The position numbers and the translations under genes are program-made. Below, piece after piece: positions 22,461-32,643 of a stretch of 64,000 nucleotides of DNA (position 1 is its first letter; each line of letters opens with the position of its first letter). The notes beneath the pieces were generated by a model. The model did not search any database, had not been told where the DNA came from, and saw only the letters and a list, made by a program, of their open reading frames with translations. This DNA comes from Tigriopus japonicus. Its lineage: Eukaryota > Arthropoda > Copepoda > Harpacticoida > Harpacticidae. The stretch covers positions 490,066 to 554,065 of the forward strand of contig JAAGOF010000287.1 of assembly GCA_010645155.1 (NCBI GenBank), written 5' to 3'.

Positions 22461-22915
22461 GTTTGTTTGTTTGTTTGTTTTCTGGAGTCAGAACACAGCT
22501 TTCGCAACTGCGATCTGATAGAGGCTGTCCGCACTGTGGGGATATTGCCGCTCCACTTAGCAAGCATTAACTTTTTACCTCACCCTCGGGAATGACCCCA
22601 GGTTCGCCCATTTAAGCCGTCAAGGGCCGTGACTACTGCATGTAACTTAATACCACAGGCCACTAGAACTCGGCAAGCCCGGGATCGAACCGGGGCTTTC
22701 CTTGTTTGCTTTGAAAGACAGTTCAACGCTAAATTTTGACTCCGAAGAGTTGAGTTTGTTGATTTGATTTTTGCATTGAGAGACGGTTCAACTGCTAAAT
22801 TTTGACGCCGAAGAGTTGAGTTTTTGGAGAATGGCAGTCAGCCGGGATCAAACCTCAGCCATCCGCACGACAACCCGACGCAGCATGCACTACGCCATGT
22901 CTCACCCCTTACGTC
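22461..22915 (-). mobile_element. tRNA-derived SINE, copy 1
   Basis: Read on the minus strand, the right end is a tRNA-like head: a box A-like TGGCGTAGTGCATGC and a box B-like GGTTTGATCCC. A body follows, including CCTGGGGTCATTCCCGAGGG, CTTGCTAAGTGGAGCGGCAA and TGACTCCAG. It ends in a CAAA-repeat tail (the GTTTGTTTG run at 22461). The region near 22700-22830 contains a duplicated block around CTAAATTTTGAC and CGAAGAGTTGAG, and a second box B-like CCGGTTCGATCCC. Copies at 24524-24703 and 45549-45842 share body and tail. Confidence 0.7.
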
Positions 22916-24523
22916 CATGGATTGTTGGGAATATATTTGATTCAAGTCTGCTCCAAGTATTTTTTTAAAGCAAAAAATTAGATTTTGTTATGAAAAATTC
23001 AAGGAATATACTAAAATCATAGATCCTCTTGAAGCTATTGACAAAAAACAGGTTATTTTTCTTTAATTTCGGAATAATTTGCCCAAAAATTTAAAAGCTG
23101 TTAAAAACGGCAACATATCTAAATTAAATATTCATATATCTCATTGAATATTTTTGGCCTCGCTGTCATGGTGGATTGTTTGTTAAAGCCATTTTTTATG
23201 TGTTAGTTTGATTATTTTGTGTATCTGGCCAATCTAAATGTTTGAGAAATTTTAACCCAAAAATGGGTACTTTTGCAACTTGGAAAAAAAATTGGGATAA
23301 TTTCTGGCGTAATTTACGACTTTTCTGCTTTTTTCAGAAAAAAAAATCTGGCACCACTAGAGCAGAAACCCCAGACGTTTCATATCAATCACGGTTTCTA
23401 GCTCCATTAATTTGGCTCACGGGTTTGCAAATGGATTGGGGGAGATATATGATCACCTAGAATCGATTACTAATGTCTCAGACTTTATGATAAGCATAAT
23501 GGTTTGTCAAAAATGTGTTCAAAATAACGATTTTTTCATGTTTAAAGTTTTCGTAATTTATCATCAGAAAATTCTTTCCCTTTCGTGAAGTCAAGATAAA
23601 ATGAACCAATCAGAGCCTTGAAATGTGCTGTCGTTCGACAATATTGGTTTGGAATATGGAAAATCATGGGTTAAATAGATTCATATTCAAATGAACTCGA
23701 AAATTATGTAATCAATAAATTAAAAATTGAAGCAACTAAAATAAGTGAAGAAATGGCATTTGATTCATATCACAACTCCCACGGCTGAAATGTGATATGA
23801 AATATGTGACCTAGTTGGCAAGCCTTCATTGATTTGCCTGATTTGCAAAGTGGGAAATATCTTATTTTCTTCAGCTAGTTTGAGTGTATGTGGGCGGAGT
23901 TCTTCTCTTCTCTCTCTATCTACGGACTTAGCTATATCGCTCTCTAAATAAAGATCAGTAAGCTTCCAACTCATCAGAAATAAGCCTTTTTAAGGAAATA
24001 ATGACCTTATGATGGATTCATTTTTATATATATGAGTAGCACTTTGGTGTTTTTCGTCCATAGGCGGTATTGCTCTTCAGAATTGTTTTCACCCTCCTAC
24101 AATGGATGCGTGAAAAAAAAACAATTCATATTAAAAGAGTTCAGTGGGTATAATTTTCCAACAAAACACATTATGGAGTATTAGGAAAATGGACGAGGGA
24201 TGGAATGAATCAACGCGAAGAGAAAATCAACTTAAAAAGCGAGGGCACCATTAAAACCTAAAACACTTCTCAACATTCGTCAAGTGTACATGGGGTTAAG
24301 GTTTGATTGCTCTTTGACTTGGACAAACTTCGATCATACTCAGTGTGCAGACGTTTTTTGCGATTGTTCTGAAGATAAAATGCATGTTCTTCTTGCCCCT
24401 TAAAAATACAAATGGGACAAGAGGATCAAATATCATATGGGCTTTACGAATTTAACTCATCCCAGATGCGCTCCATGCGTTTATGAAATTGATTACAGTC
24501 TCTTTCATCAGAGACAGGTCCAT

Positions 24524-24703
24524 GGATTGTTTTGTTTGTTTGTTTGTGGTGGAGTCAGAAAGCAGCTTCGCAGCTGTGAGATGCTGTCCGCCATTTGGGG
24601 TTATTGCCGCTCCACTTAACAAGCATTAATTTTTACCTCACCCTCGGGAATGACCCCAGGTTCGCCCATTTAAGCCGTCAAGGGCCGTGACTACTGCATA
24701 TTC
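24524..24703 (-). mobile_element. tRNA-derived SINE, copy 2, truncated
   Basis: The CAAA tail (TTTGTTTGTTTGTTTGTGG) and the body match 22461-22915 closely over TGCCGCTCCACTTA and GCCGTCAAGGGCCGTGAC. The match stops at ACTACTGCAT, so the tRNA-like head is missing, as in 5'-truncated retrotransposition. Confidence 0.7.
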
Positions 24704-26500
24704 GAGAAAATATATCTTTTTTCCTTGGAACAGCCATAATATTTAAAAAAATCGAGGAAAAGTGGAGAAATATTTTTAAAATATTTTATATTTTAAAAAG
24801 ATTATTTCCGGGCCCTACTTATAACTCACAAATTGAATTAAAGTTGTACATCAATTCCTGGACTCCCGTTTTTGAAATAGTACATTGAATGGAAAAAATC
24901 TCAGTTTTTAATACTCTGCAAGTCTATTAGCTTCTCTGACAATCAAAGTTATATCAAATTGTAGCTTAAACATCTGTGGACCTTAGACAAGCATAGCTTA
25001 TGTAAAGTATGTGCAAAATCATGCCAAAATTGTGCTTTTATAAGGACTCCTTTAAACAAAATAACCCATGTGAACGGCAGATGGCATTAGGGTTTTATTT
25101 AAAAGTCCGCAATCGGTTTGTGACGTTTACTTGGAAACAACTATTGAGAAATATATTTGGTAATTTTGCCATTTTTATGTCGAAAAGGGAAATTTTTATC
25201 CCAGAAATTTGTTTAGCAGCTTTTGTCGAATTGTTTGTCACTTTTGCCGAAAATGCAACTTTGGGGCTAAAAACGGCAACTTTGGGCCGACAGAAACAAC
25301 ATAGCGGATTTATCTGAGTACTGCATTGAGTTTCACGCCATGTCCACGTTTTCACATTTTCAAGCTCAATTTCCTCCTCTTCATTTACTTCTTCGCCGAT
25401 GTTCTGTTCAATGTTGTCATCAATCACAATCTACCTTTCACAATGAAAACTTTTCCAAAGTTTTATGAAGAATTAGTTTTTGAAAAGTATGCTTTTATAC
25501 TTTGATCAATACTTTTGATCAATTAAAACGTGAAGTACAAACTTATTTCATAAGATCTTGGTCCTCAGGGGGTCTTTAAAATGCAAAAAGAAACACTTTT
25601 TGCCAGCCAAAGGCCGCTCGCTGAGAAAAAAGGTATCTACTTTCCCTTGACACTTTTTCATCATTTTTTTCAAAAATGTATACAGTATGTTGAATAACAT
25701 TCTTTGATTCGTTTAGTGGTAATCTCACTTCGACTTTTTCCAATGCGGAAACCCGGAGTTCGATCTCAGTCGACTGCCTACCTCAAAAAAAGCTCTATTC
25801 AAGTAACAATGAACAACAACAATTTCATCTGAACCAAAATATACCATTGGCAACCAAAAAGTGACAATAAGCAGGAATATTCCTTCAAGAAACACCCATT
25901 ATCAGTGATGTACTTGCTCCTAAACAAACGAAAACCCATTTCTCAGATTGGCTGACTCCGTAACAAAAAAGCATTCTTGAAATCGGTCTCACAAGTCCGT
26001 TACTTCTAAGTTACAATAAAGTGGACTGACTGCACAAGCACACTCTAAAGTTAATTATTAATTCGTTAAAATTTACTTTCATAGCAATTATGCAGAGTGA
26101 AAAAACTGCGTGGTATACATATGAAATCATTGTTCAAGTGTTCAGAAATCTGTTGTTACCATTTTAGATTTGCCCTCTCAGACATTTTAGGCAAATTTTC
26201 CGAGGAGTGGCAACCATTATTATACTATTATCCAATTGTACAACAATAATTACTGTACTAATGTTTGCATTTCATATCAAAAACTTTATTATGACGGACG
26301 TTTATGTCCCAGCCTGGGACAATAAGAGAAATTTCCTTGGTTTGGTCGCTTTAGCATTACATAACCCGAAATGGCGTGACTTCAGTCAGGTGGTCAGTGG
26401 TTAGGCATGTCAACTGTGCGCTCGATCTTGTTTTATTTGGGCGAGTGGTCGAGTTATACCCCGCAACTTTCTGACCAACCAGACCATCAGACGGATAAGA
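24704..26500. other. Intergenic before the cuticle-type gene
   Basis: AT-rich. The one structured item is a tRNA-like + strand segment at about 25707-25790, with box A-like TTTAGTGGTAATC and box B-like GGAGTTCGATCTC, probably a SINE head. The minus-strand frame at 25095-25427 has no recognisable domain and no splice support. CCGGGCCCTACTTA at about 24822 may be a transposon end (see findings). Confidence 0.4.
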
Positions 26501-26522
26501 AAGACTGCTTCAACCCAGACGA

Positions 26523-26530
26523 GTATATAT
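26523..26530 (+). promoter_or_regulatory. TATA box of the cuticle-type gene
   Basis: GTATATAT lies about 60 bases before the start codon. It would place transcription start near 26553-26560, leaving a 5' leader of about 30 bases. This is typical of highly expressed arthropod cuticle genes. Confidence 0.6.
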
Positions 26531-26588
26531 TTGGATGCGATGAGAGCGAAAGGCATAGTATTCCACCAACTCTCCTCAATCATCCACA

Positions 26589-27392
26589 ATGAAAGCTTTT
26601 GCCGTAAGTTAATCAGAGCTAATTGAAATGTTCAGAGCATTCACTTACAATGGGCTTCCTTTATTTATACAGGTTACACTCCTCGCTGCCGTGGCTCACG
26701 CTCAAGAGCCTTACTACTACAAATGGACCCCTGGTGACAATGGTGCCCCACCTTTCAAGTTCCCCGAAAACATTCCTGTGCCCTTCCCTGAAACCAATGA
26801 GCCTGTGGGAAACGCCGGATACCAATACCAATACACTCCCAATCAGCCCAATGCTCGTCCCTTCAAGGCTCCTGAGGATTACACCCCCGTGGATTTCCAA
26901 TACCAATATGTGAGCAGGCCTGGGGATAACTTCAAATACAATTACCACCCCGCTGAAGGCGAATTCAATTTCCAATATGTGGCCCCATCCAACATGATGA
27001 ATTTGAGCCCCGAAGAGATCGAGGCCAGGTCTGTGGGTGTGGCCACGAATGTGCGAGAGGTGGCTACTCTTTTGTCCTCTTTGAAATCGGATGACATCAA
27101 GGCCATCACCGGTGAATTGGGCTTTGGTCAAGACTTTGACTTGACTGGTGTGTCCGCTGGCATCAACAAGATTGGTGACTTCATTGAGAACGGTGGTAAG
27201 GCCGGCGCCAAGATCGCTGGTAACATTGGACCTCAACCTCAAGAATCCGAGCTGCGCGTAGCTCCCGCCCAATCCGTTCCAGTGGCTACCTATGCTGCCC
27301 ACCAATCTGGAGCTTATGCGCCTGTTCAAGGAGGTTACTTGGCTGCTTACCCTGTGCCCGTTCAGGCTCCTCTTGTGTATTACGGACACTAA
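26589..27392 (+). CDS. Secreted Tyr/Gln/Pro-rich cuticle-type protein, 2 exons
   Basis: Probable structural protein of the exoskeleton. Exon 1 (26589-26603) encodes only MKAFA. After a 69-base GT/AG intron, exon 2 (26673-27392) completes 244 residues. The signal peptide is about residues 1-15 (MKAFAVTLLAAVAHA), and the intron inside it is typical of arthropod cuticle genes. The N-terminal half is rich in Tyr, Gln, Pro and Phe with repeats such as GYQYQY, DFQYQY and EFNFQY. A less repetitive middle (about 125-195) includes NMMNLSPEEIEAR and GINKIGDFIENGGKAG. The tail is AYAPVQGGYLAAYPVPVQAP, ending YYGH. There is no canonical chitin-binding R&R consensus, so the cuticle assignment rests on composition, signal peptide and gene structure. 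It stands alone with its own promoter. Confidence 0.85.
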
Positions 27393-27413
27393 TTTTCAAA
27401 CCAAAAAATATAA

Positions 27414-27419
27414 AATAAA
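27414..27419 (+). terminator. Polyadenylation signal of the cuticle-type gene
   Basis: AATAAA lies 22 bases after the stop codon, giving a very short 3' untranslated region. Confidence 0.65.
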
Positions 27420-27929
27420 ATGCCGAACCACTAAATTTGGAAAATAAGAGTTTTGTTTTTTAACGCCTTGAAAAAAGCGTACTGTCGACCAACTAGATTG
27501 CTCCAGGTTCATATTGATCATAGACTCTCGTAGTTCCAGATGTGGAGTTCATGCTTAAACCGAGTGATCCTCTGTAGGTTGTAGGCTCTCTTACCTTCTA
27601 TGCATAGCCTACATATGTTTGATGTCTCTTTTTGATTTTATTATGTAGCCATTTATTAACACTTGAAAAGTTGTGTTCTTCAGAAAGACCAAAATTGCTT
27701 TCATTTGTCACAACAGTGTTCAGAAATCCATAAGTCTGATGGCTTCTCTTTTTCCTTTTAGTTGGTCTCAAATTGTTCACTCTGAATTGGTCAACGCCCA
27801 GAGGTCCCAGAGTGGACGGTCGTGAAGTTTCATTGTGGGCAGCGAGGCCGTTTACCTCAGCGACTAGTTGAAACTTGCCCAAACAAACGTATCCGTACAA
27901 GGCAAAATTTTAAAAAACATGAAAATATT

Positions 27930-29240
27930 ATTATTATTTACATTTAATTAAAAATAATTTATTATTATTTACATTTAATTAAAAATAATTTATTATTATA
28001 TACATCGATTATTATTTTGTGAAATCGATTATTACTAAAGCCCAGACCTGTGATGTAATTGTAATTGAAATTAACACTACATAATTGGAATAACTTTTCC
28101 AAGTAAATGTAATTGCAATCAATTATATTTGAGATGAAAGTAATTGTAATAGGACATGTGTAAGGTTGCTTCAAGTGAGCGTTTTAAATCATTCCGCGGG
28201 CGGCAAAACAGGGCCGTTGGCTGTGCTGTGCTGCTCAGCCCATTTTGGCGAATCCAAGTTTTTCCCATTTTAACGTGCATTTGATGATTCTAGGTCCCTG
28301 GAAACGATCTAAATTTTACATTTTGATCCCTCTGCTTTCACTTGGTTGAAAATATGCCCAATTTGTTTGCTAGAAAATGATACAGAAAAGATTAGATCTT
28401 AAAAGAAAGAAGCGTTAAAAAATAATGCATTTCTCTGTATGTTAAGTACTTTGAAATATTTAAATGATTCTTTGGAACCCATTGAATAAATCAGCATCTT
28501 TATATTAGTGTTTGGATCAATGTTAAGTCCTATTTTTGCAATAGCACAAGGCTTGCTTACTTGCTTTTATATCAATCACCCTAATAATATTTTTTGCATA
28601 TTATTGACCCAATTCCAGCCAAGGTATCCTTAAGTGAAATACCGATCGTTTCCAAGGACCTAGAATCATCAAATGCTCGTCAAAATGGGAAAAACTTGGA
28701 TTCGCCAAAATGGGCTGAGCAGCACAGCACAGCCAACGGCCCTGTTTTGCTGCCCGCGGAATGATTTAAAACGCTCACTTGGAGCAACCTTGTGCATGTC
28801 TAATTGTAATGAATTGCATTTGAGATCAAAGTAATTGTAATTGTATTTATTACATTTGAGCCCATGCAATTGACATTTTTCAATTATAAATTACAATTAC
28901 ATTTTTACCTACGCAAGAAGTTCTACGAAAAAATATTTCGCAAATTTTCCCGTCCTTTCATTATTTTTCGGTGTGTAAATTGATTGACAAGAAACTCAAA
29001 GGTTTGTGATGCTCTTTGCACATTTTGGACTTGAAAAGAAAGAAGTTCAAGCTTGGTTTGAAATAAAAATGTAATTGAAATGTAATTCAATGTAATTCAA
29101 TTCCTTACATTCAATTCCTTTTTGAAAGTAATTGTAATTGTAATTTATTACATTTGAAAATAAAGTAATTGTAACTGTATTTAATTACTTTTGAGACCAA
29201 TGCAATTGTAATTAATTACATTTTAGAAGTAATTGACACA
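27930..29240. repeat. AT-rich region of TAATTGTAATTACATTTGA-type repeats
   Basis: Degenerate repetition of TAATTGTAAT, AATTACATTTGAG and their complements on both sides of a fold-back element. It looks like an old satellite-like or transposon-derived stretch. No gene was recognised. Confidence 0.5.
28153..28800. mobile_element. Fold-back element family H
   Basis: Inverted arms of about 155 bp: the left starts GACATGTGTAAGGTTGCTTC, and the right end on the other strand starts GACATGCACAAGGTTGCTCC. Both contain GGCAAAACAGGGCCGTTGGC and AATCCAAGTTTTTCCCATTT. TAATTGTAAT occurs next to both ends and may be the target duplication, but it is also the local repeat motif. The 330-bp centre is non-coding. 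A half copy lies at 14541-14740. Confidence 0.7.
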
Positions 29241-29375
29241 GGTTTGCTAAGATATCAGAAACGTTAATTACGGACTACCTTGTATGTACTTCTCAAAACA
29301 GTTTTTCAATCGACAGGGTCCTTTCCGGCGATTACAAAAGTTTTGACGAAACCAATATGGCCAATTCATAATGTA

Positions 29376-29762
29376 CAGGGTCGGCGGTCCAAGTGTGGAT
29401 TTTGCCTTTATTGGTTCATAAACAGTGTCCTTTTCAAGTCTAATTGAGGCTCAAAGAAGCCTTTTTTTTTGGCCCATCCTTAACAGTGAAACATGTTGGG
29501 ATTCCAAACAGTGCACGCCAACCCAAAATCCTACTCTCCTCTCCTTGAGGGACAAATACAAGGCTCTGCGTTACTGTCCCATTTACTTCATCCATGTCGT
29601 GATGTTATCCATGCCCTAGGGCTCCTACAGGGATATGCGCAAAACAACTTCTATTCCTTTATACTTTAGGATTATTAAGATGTAAATTAAAAAAAGATAT
29701 ATAAAGAAAACTACAAGACTTATCAGGGTGTTAAGGGGTCTACACTTGGGCCGCCGACCCTG
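29376..29762. mobile_element. Tc1/mariner-type MITE
   Basis: TA lies on both sides (29374-29375 and 29763-29764). The ends are CAGGGTCGGCGGTCCAAGTG and, from the other strand, CAGGGTCGGCGGCCCAAGTG. It is 387 bp, without a transposase. Confidence 0.8.
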
Positions 29763-30234
29763 TAGAGAAATGATTAACCGAATGTCAAATTCAGTTTCAG
29801 TTAAGAGCCATTTCGGTCCATTGATAATGTAAATAAGTTAAAAAATCAAATGATTTGAACAAGCCGTTAGATTTTGGTGAGGTCGAAAAAGGACAGCGAA
29901 ATGAATTGTTAAAAAGGCAATAACGATGCCCATTTAGAAATTCTGGATCAAATCCCATGGAAAGGTGCCCTTCACTTTGCTACTTAAAGGAATTGCAGTA
30001 TGTTTGATCGAATTCTTTATTCTGCCACCTTATCTAATGGGTATTGCAAAAAGACCGAATAAATGCCAATATTTAATATCTGTCGACCTTGTTTGTCTAA
30101 TAGAAAAAAAAGAAATTCATTTGCGTTTGTTTATTTGGAAAAATGAATGAACATTAGAACAACAATCATTTTGATAATAAAACTCATTTCAAAACCATCC
30201 TCTAAGGATCTTCTACCAACTGCTTCATCTTATT

Positions 30235-30373
30235 TTAGAAGGGGCCATAACTCTTATCGATAACATCTTTACATTTTTGCAACGCTTTCTTCGATTCGGT
30301 TAATAACCTCTTGCTTTCAGGTGTTGGTGTGAACATACCATCTTCCAATTTGAGTTCACCAACCAACCAAAAC
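30235..30373 (-). CDS. Last exon of an unknown gene, related to 49140-49257
   Basis: On the minus strand an AG acceptor (30374-30375) is followed by one base completing a split codon, then FWLVGELKLEDGMFTP and so on to SYGPF and a TAA. The start (split codon, then FWL.GE) and the ending (DVIDKSYG) match the final exon of the gene at 49140-53040, including the intron phase. Upstream exons were not found. Directly upstream are a family D fragment and the 30427-30976 element, so this may be a gene remnant. The function is unknown. Confidence 0.45.
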
Positions 30374-30375
30374 CT

Positions 30376-30412
30376 GAGGCTAGTTTTTTTAGACGAAAAA
30401 AATCGAGCTCAA
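30376..30412. mobile_element. Family D MITE fragment
   Basis: TGAGGCTAGTTTTTTTAGACG matches the left arm of the hairpins at 8994 and 44482. The other arm is missing. It sits immediately at the acceptor of the exon at 30235-30373. Confidence 0.5.
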
Positions 30413-30426
30413 TATTTAAAGAAATC

Positions 30427-30976
30427 CTAGGTTGGGTGAAGTTCAACATTCATTTGCGCACCGTCATCAAAGCTGAATTCACAATGATCGCACATTTCTT
30501 CAGGTGACGAAATTGATTAGGGTTGGTTTCTAACCTAAATTGACCACTTATATCCAACATTGAACAACCCTCTCCAAGAACAGTTCAAAGACCACTTTCA
30601 AATACTGGCTTAAAATATTGAGTTAAACAAAGACAAAAAGAACACAATTTATGTTTTAAAGAAGAAAAGAAATGTTGCCCCACTCATTGAACTTTTGTTG
30701 GAGTAGTCACCCTGTCAAAGGAACAAACACTGACACCATATGGAGAATTCTCAAACTAAACCAGGGTTGACATGGGCAAAAGAAACATTATTATATAGTC
30801 TATTGATTCAAGAAAATCTTTCCATAACTTCAAAATTTCAAATCATGTTTCAAAATCTAATTTAATGAGCTTTGCTTATGAAGATAAATGAATAGATTGT
30901 AACAACGTGTTTGAGTGGCGTCCCTGACTGAATTCTATTTTGCTCGCAAATGAATGTTGAACTTCTCTCAACCTAG
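30427..30976. mobile_element. Inverted-repeat element family K
   Basis: About 40-bp terminal inverted repeats: CTAGGTTGGGTGAAGTTC at the left, and CTAGGTTGAGAGAAGTTC from the other strand at the right. Both continue with AACATTCATTTGCG. No coding capacity, and no certain target duplication. Confidence 0.6.
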
Positions 30977-31354
30977 AATTAATGACGGATCAGTGATGAT
31001 CCAACGCAAGGTGGATTGATGACGTCATAGACACTGCTCTGAAATTCGTCCTCTAGTACAGTGGTTCTTGTAAGCACTAAGGTCACGAGTCTTTTCTCTT
31101 TACTTGCCTAACCTTTCCTGCCATCTATTGGCGAATTTTTCAAGTTTGTTTTAAAATCATCTATTACGATACTTTTATTGCGGTATGGGGCTAGGATAAA
31201 GCTGCAAAATAAGACTTGGACCAAAAAATGCAACTTTTGGCATTTTGTTCTAATTTAGTAACATTTCTATTTTTTCGCAACCAACAATTTTTGGGGCTTT
31301 TTTAGTAGCCCTCATCATTTAAGGGCAGCAAAAATTGCTCTGGATTTTTGCGGA

Positions 31355-31660
31355 TTTTTTAATACCGCTACAAGGAATGGGATTCCCTGTAAAGAGAGTT
31401 AATGATTAATATAGTTTATAAAATTACCGTTTAAATGAAATTTGATCTACCAATGAGTTACTGTTGGCAGATCTGTACAACCCTTGAATAGTGGGTTGGT
31501 CAGGAATAGTATTCAAAAAATTGTCCAATCCTGCCTTAAATGCTGTTAGAGGATCAGCTCCTGCATATTCCCGACGAAGATTAATGGGTAATGGTAAATG
31601 GGTAATGGGTAATGGATTGAATACTTTACTAGAACTTTTCAAGGCACTTTGTTGCAACTT
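31355..31660 (-). mobile_element. Non-LTR retrotransposon (LINE) 3' end, copy 1
   Basis: The minus-strand frame ending near 31424 encodes the C-terminal tail of a reverse-transcriptase ORF. FKAGLDNFLNTIPDQP and NSLVDQI are typical of the Jockey/CR1-like group. The 3' untranslated region follows, ending TTTACAGGGAATCCCATTCC, TTGTAGCGGTA and an A-rich AAAAAATCCGC. The same tail occurs at 47595-47650, at 31915-31960 and on the SINE at 36891-37070. It is 5'-truncated. Confidence 0.75.
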
Positions 31661-31668
31661 TCGGATTA

Positions 31669-31920
31669 TTAGTGCAAAGCAATACCAAATAGCTCGAAGA
31701 CTTGTTTTAATGTTTGACCAAGTGAATCCTCGGAATTATGTTTGAGCTCATAACCATGATAGTTGAAACCAGGTTCTCCTTGGAAATTGTTGTAGAAATC
31801 TGAAGGAAAAATATATCTTTTATTCCGAATGTATTGTATATTCTTATCAAATTCTTGAAAAGATAAAACTTTTTTGACGAATTGGCAAATGTCAATGAAA
31901 TGTTTTACTATTTGTGGTTG
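31669..31920 (-). pseudogene. Unrecognised coding fragment between LINE pieces
   Basis: About 80 minus-strand codons ending in TAA (31669-31671), with coding-like composition: VKKVLSFQEFDKNIQYIR, FYNNFQGEPGFNYHGYEL and TLKQVFELFGIALH. Its upstream end merges into the 3' tail of the LINE fragment at 31915-32110, which probably interrupted it. I do not recognise the family. Confidence 0.35.
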
Positions 31921-32110
31921 CATATTTTTTACTACCGCTAAAAGGAATGCAATTCCCTCCAAACAAATAAACGGTATAATAACTAATACATTTGACATTT
32001 ATACGAAATTTGATCTACCTAAGAGTTACAAATCTAGGGTTAGAACAAAGCCCATGAATGCTCTTGAAGACATACAGTATCAGATACCTTTCATACCACC
32101 TCTAAATACT
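31915..32110 (-). mobile_element. LINE 3' end, copy 2, deleted
   Basis: The minus strand carries remnants of the same LINE as 47595-48170: the GCCCATGAATG and GATCTACC-like blocks in order, then the tail GGGAATTGCATTCC and TTTTAGCGGTAGTAAAAAAT. The conserved protein end is deleted. Confidence 0.6.
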
Positions 32111-32199
32111 GTACATTCTTAACTTTTCAAAAAATGTTGAGCCAATTCAACAGAGCAAAATGATGATCAATGAGTAGAAAGTTAATTTGTGGGTAGTGT

Positions 32200-32636
32200 C
32201 AAGAAGCACTGAAATCATGGAGTGGGAGGCTAGGACTGAGAATTATGATTTCCTGTAGAAACAAGCCAATAATGTTCTTCTGCAAATGAGACCTTTCTTT
32301 TGTCGAGTAGACTACATACTTCAATTTTCAGCTCAATCAAACGTTGGAGTCAAAAAATCTGCTCTCTCAAAGCTCAGTGCAAATCCTACCGAGAATGAAT
32401 GAACTAGTCCTTTAGTGGTAATTGTTTTACCATTCATTCATTCTGTGCTCTCTTCAGTACATAAGTTTGAGAAGGCATAACTTTTCAATCCGCATTCGGT
32501 TGGGCTGCAATTTGAAATTCATGTCCTTCTCAATGCAAGCCAGATCTTATTTGCAGAAGAACGCAAATGGTTTATTTCTACTGGAAATCATAATTCTCAT
32601 TTCTAGCCCCCCACTCCATGATTTCCGTACTTCTTG
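32200..32636. mobile_element. Fold-back element family B, intact copy
   Basis: Flanked by the 7-mer GTAGTGT on both sides (32193-32199 and 32637-32643). The inverted arms start CAAGAAGCACTGAAATCATG and, from the other strand, CAAGAAGTACGGAAATCATG. The centre folds around GTCCTTTAGTGGTAATTGTTTTACCATT. It lacks the nested insert of the copy at 4924. Confidence 0.75.
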
Positions 32637-32643
32637 GTAGTGT

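Noticed and set aside
26661..27389. Long minus-strand frame opposite the cuticle-type gene
   Set aside because: Shadow of the real + strand gene, which has promoter, signal peptide, intron and poly(A) signal.
27598..27900. 100-codon minus-strand frame (RPTKRKKRSHQTYGF)
   Set aside because: Basic and somewhat coding-like, but no domain, no clear splice sites and AT-rich repeats directly upstream. Not strong enough to call.
30440..30520. Minus-strand segment reading CDHCEFSFDDGAQMNVE
   Set aside because: It overlaps the terminal inverted repeat of the 30427-30976 element and recurs in the other arm, so it is not an exon.
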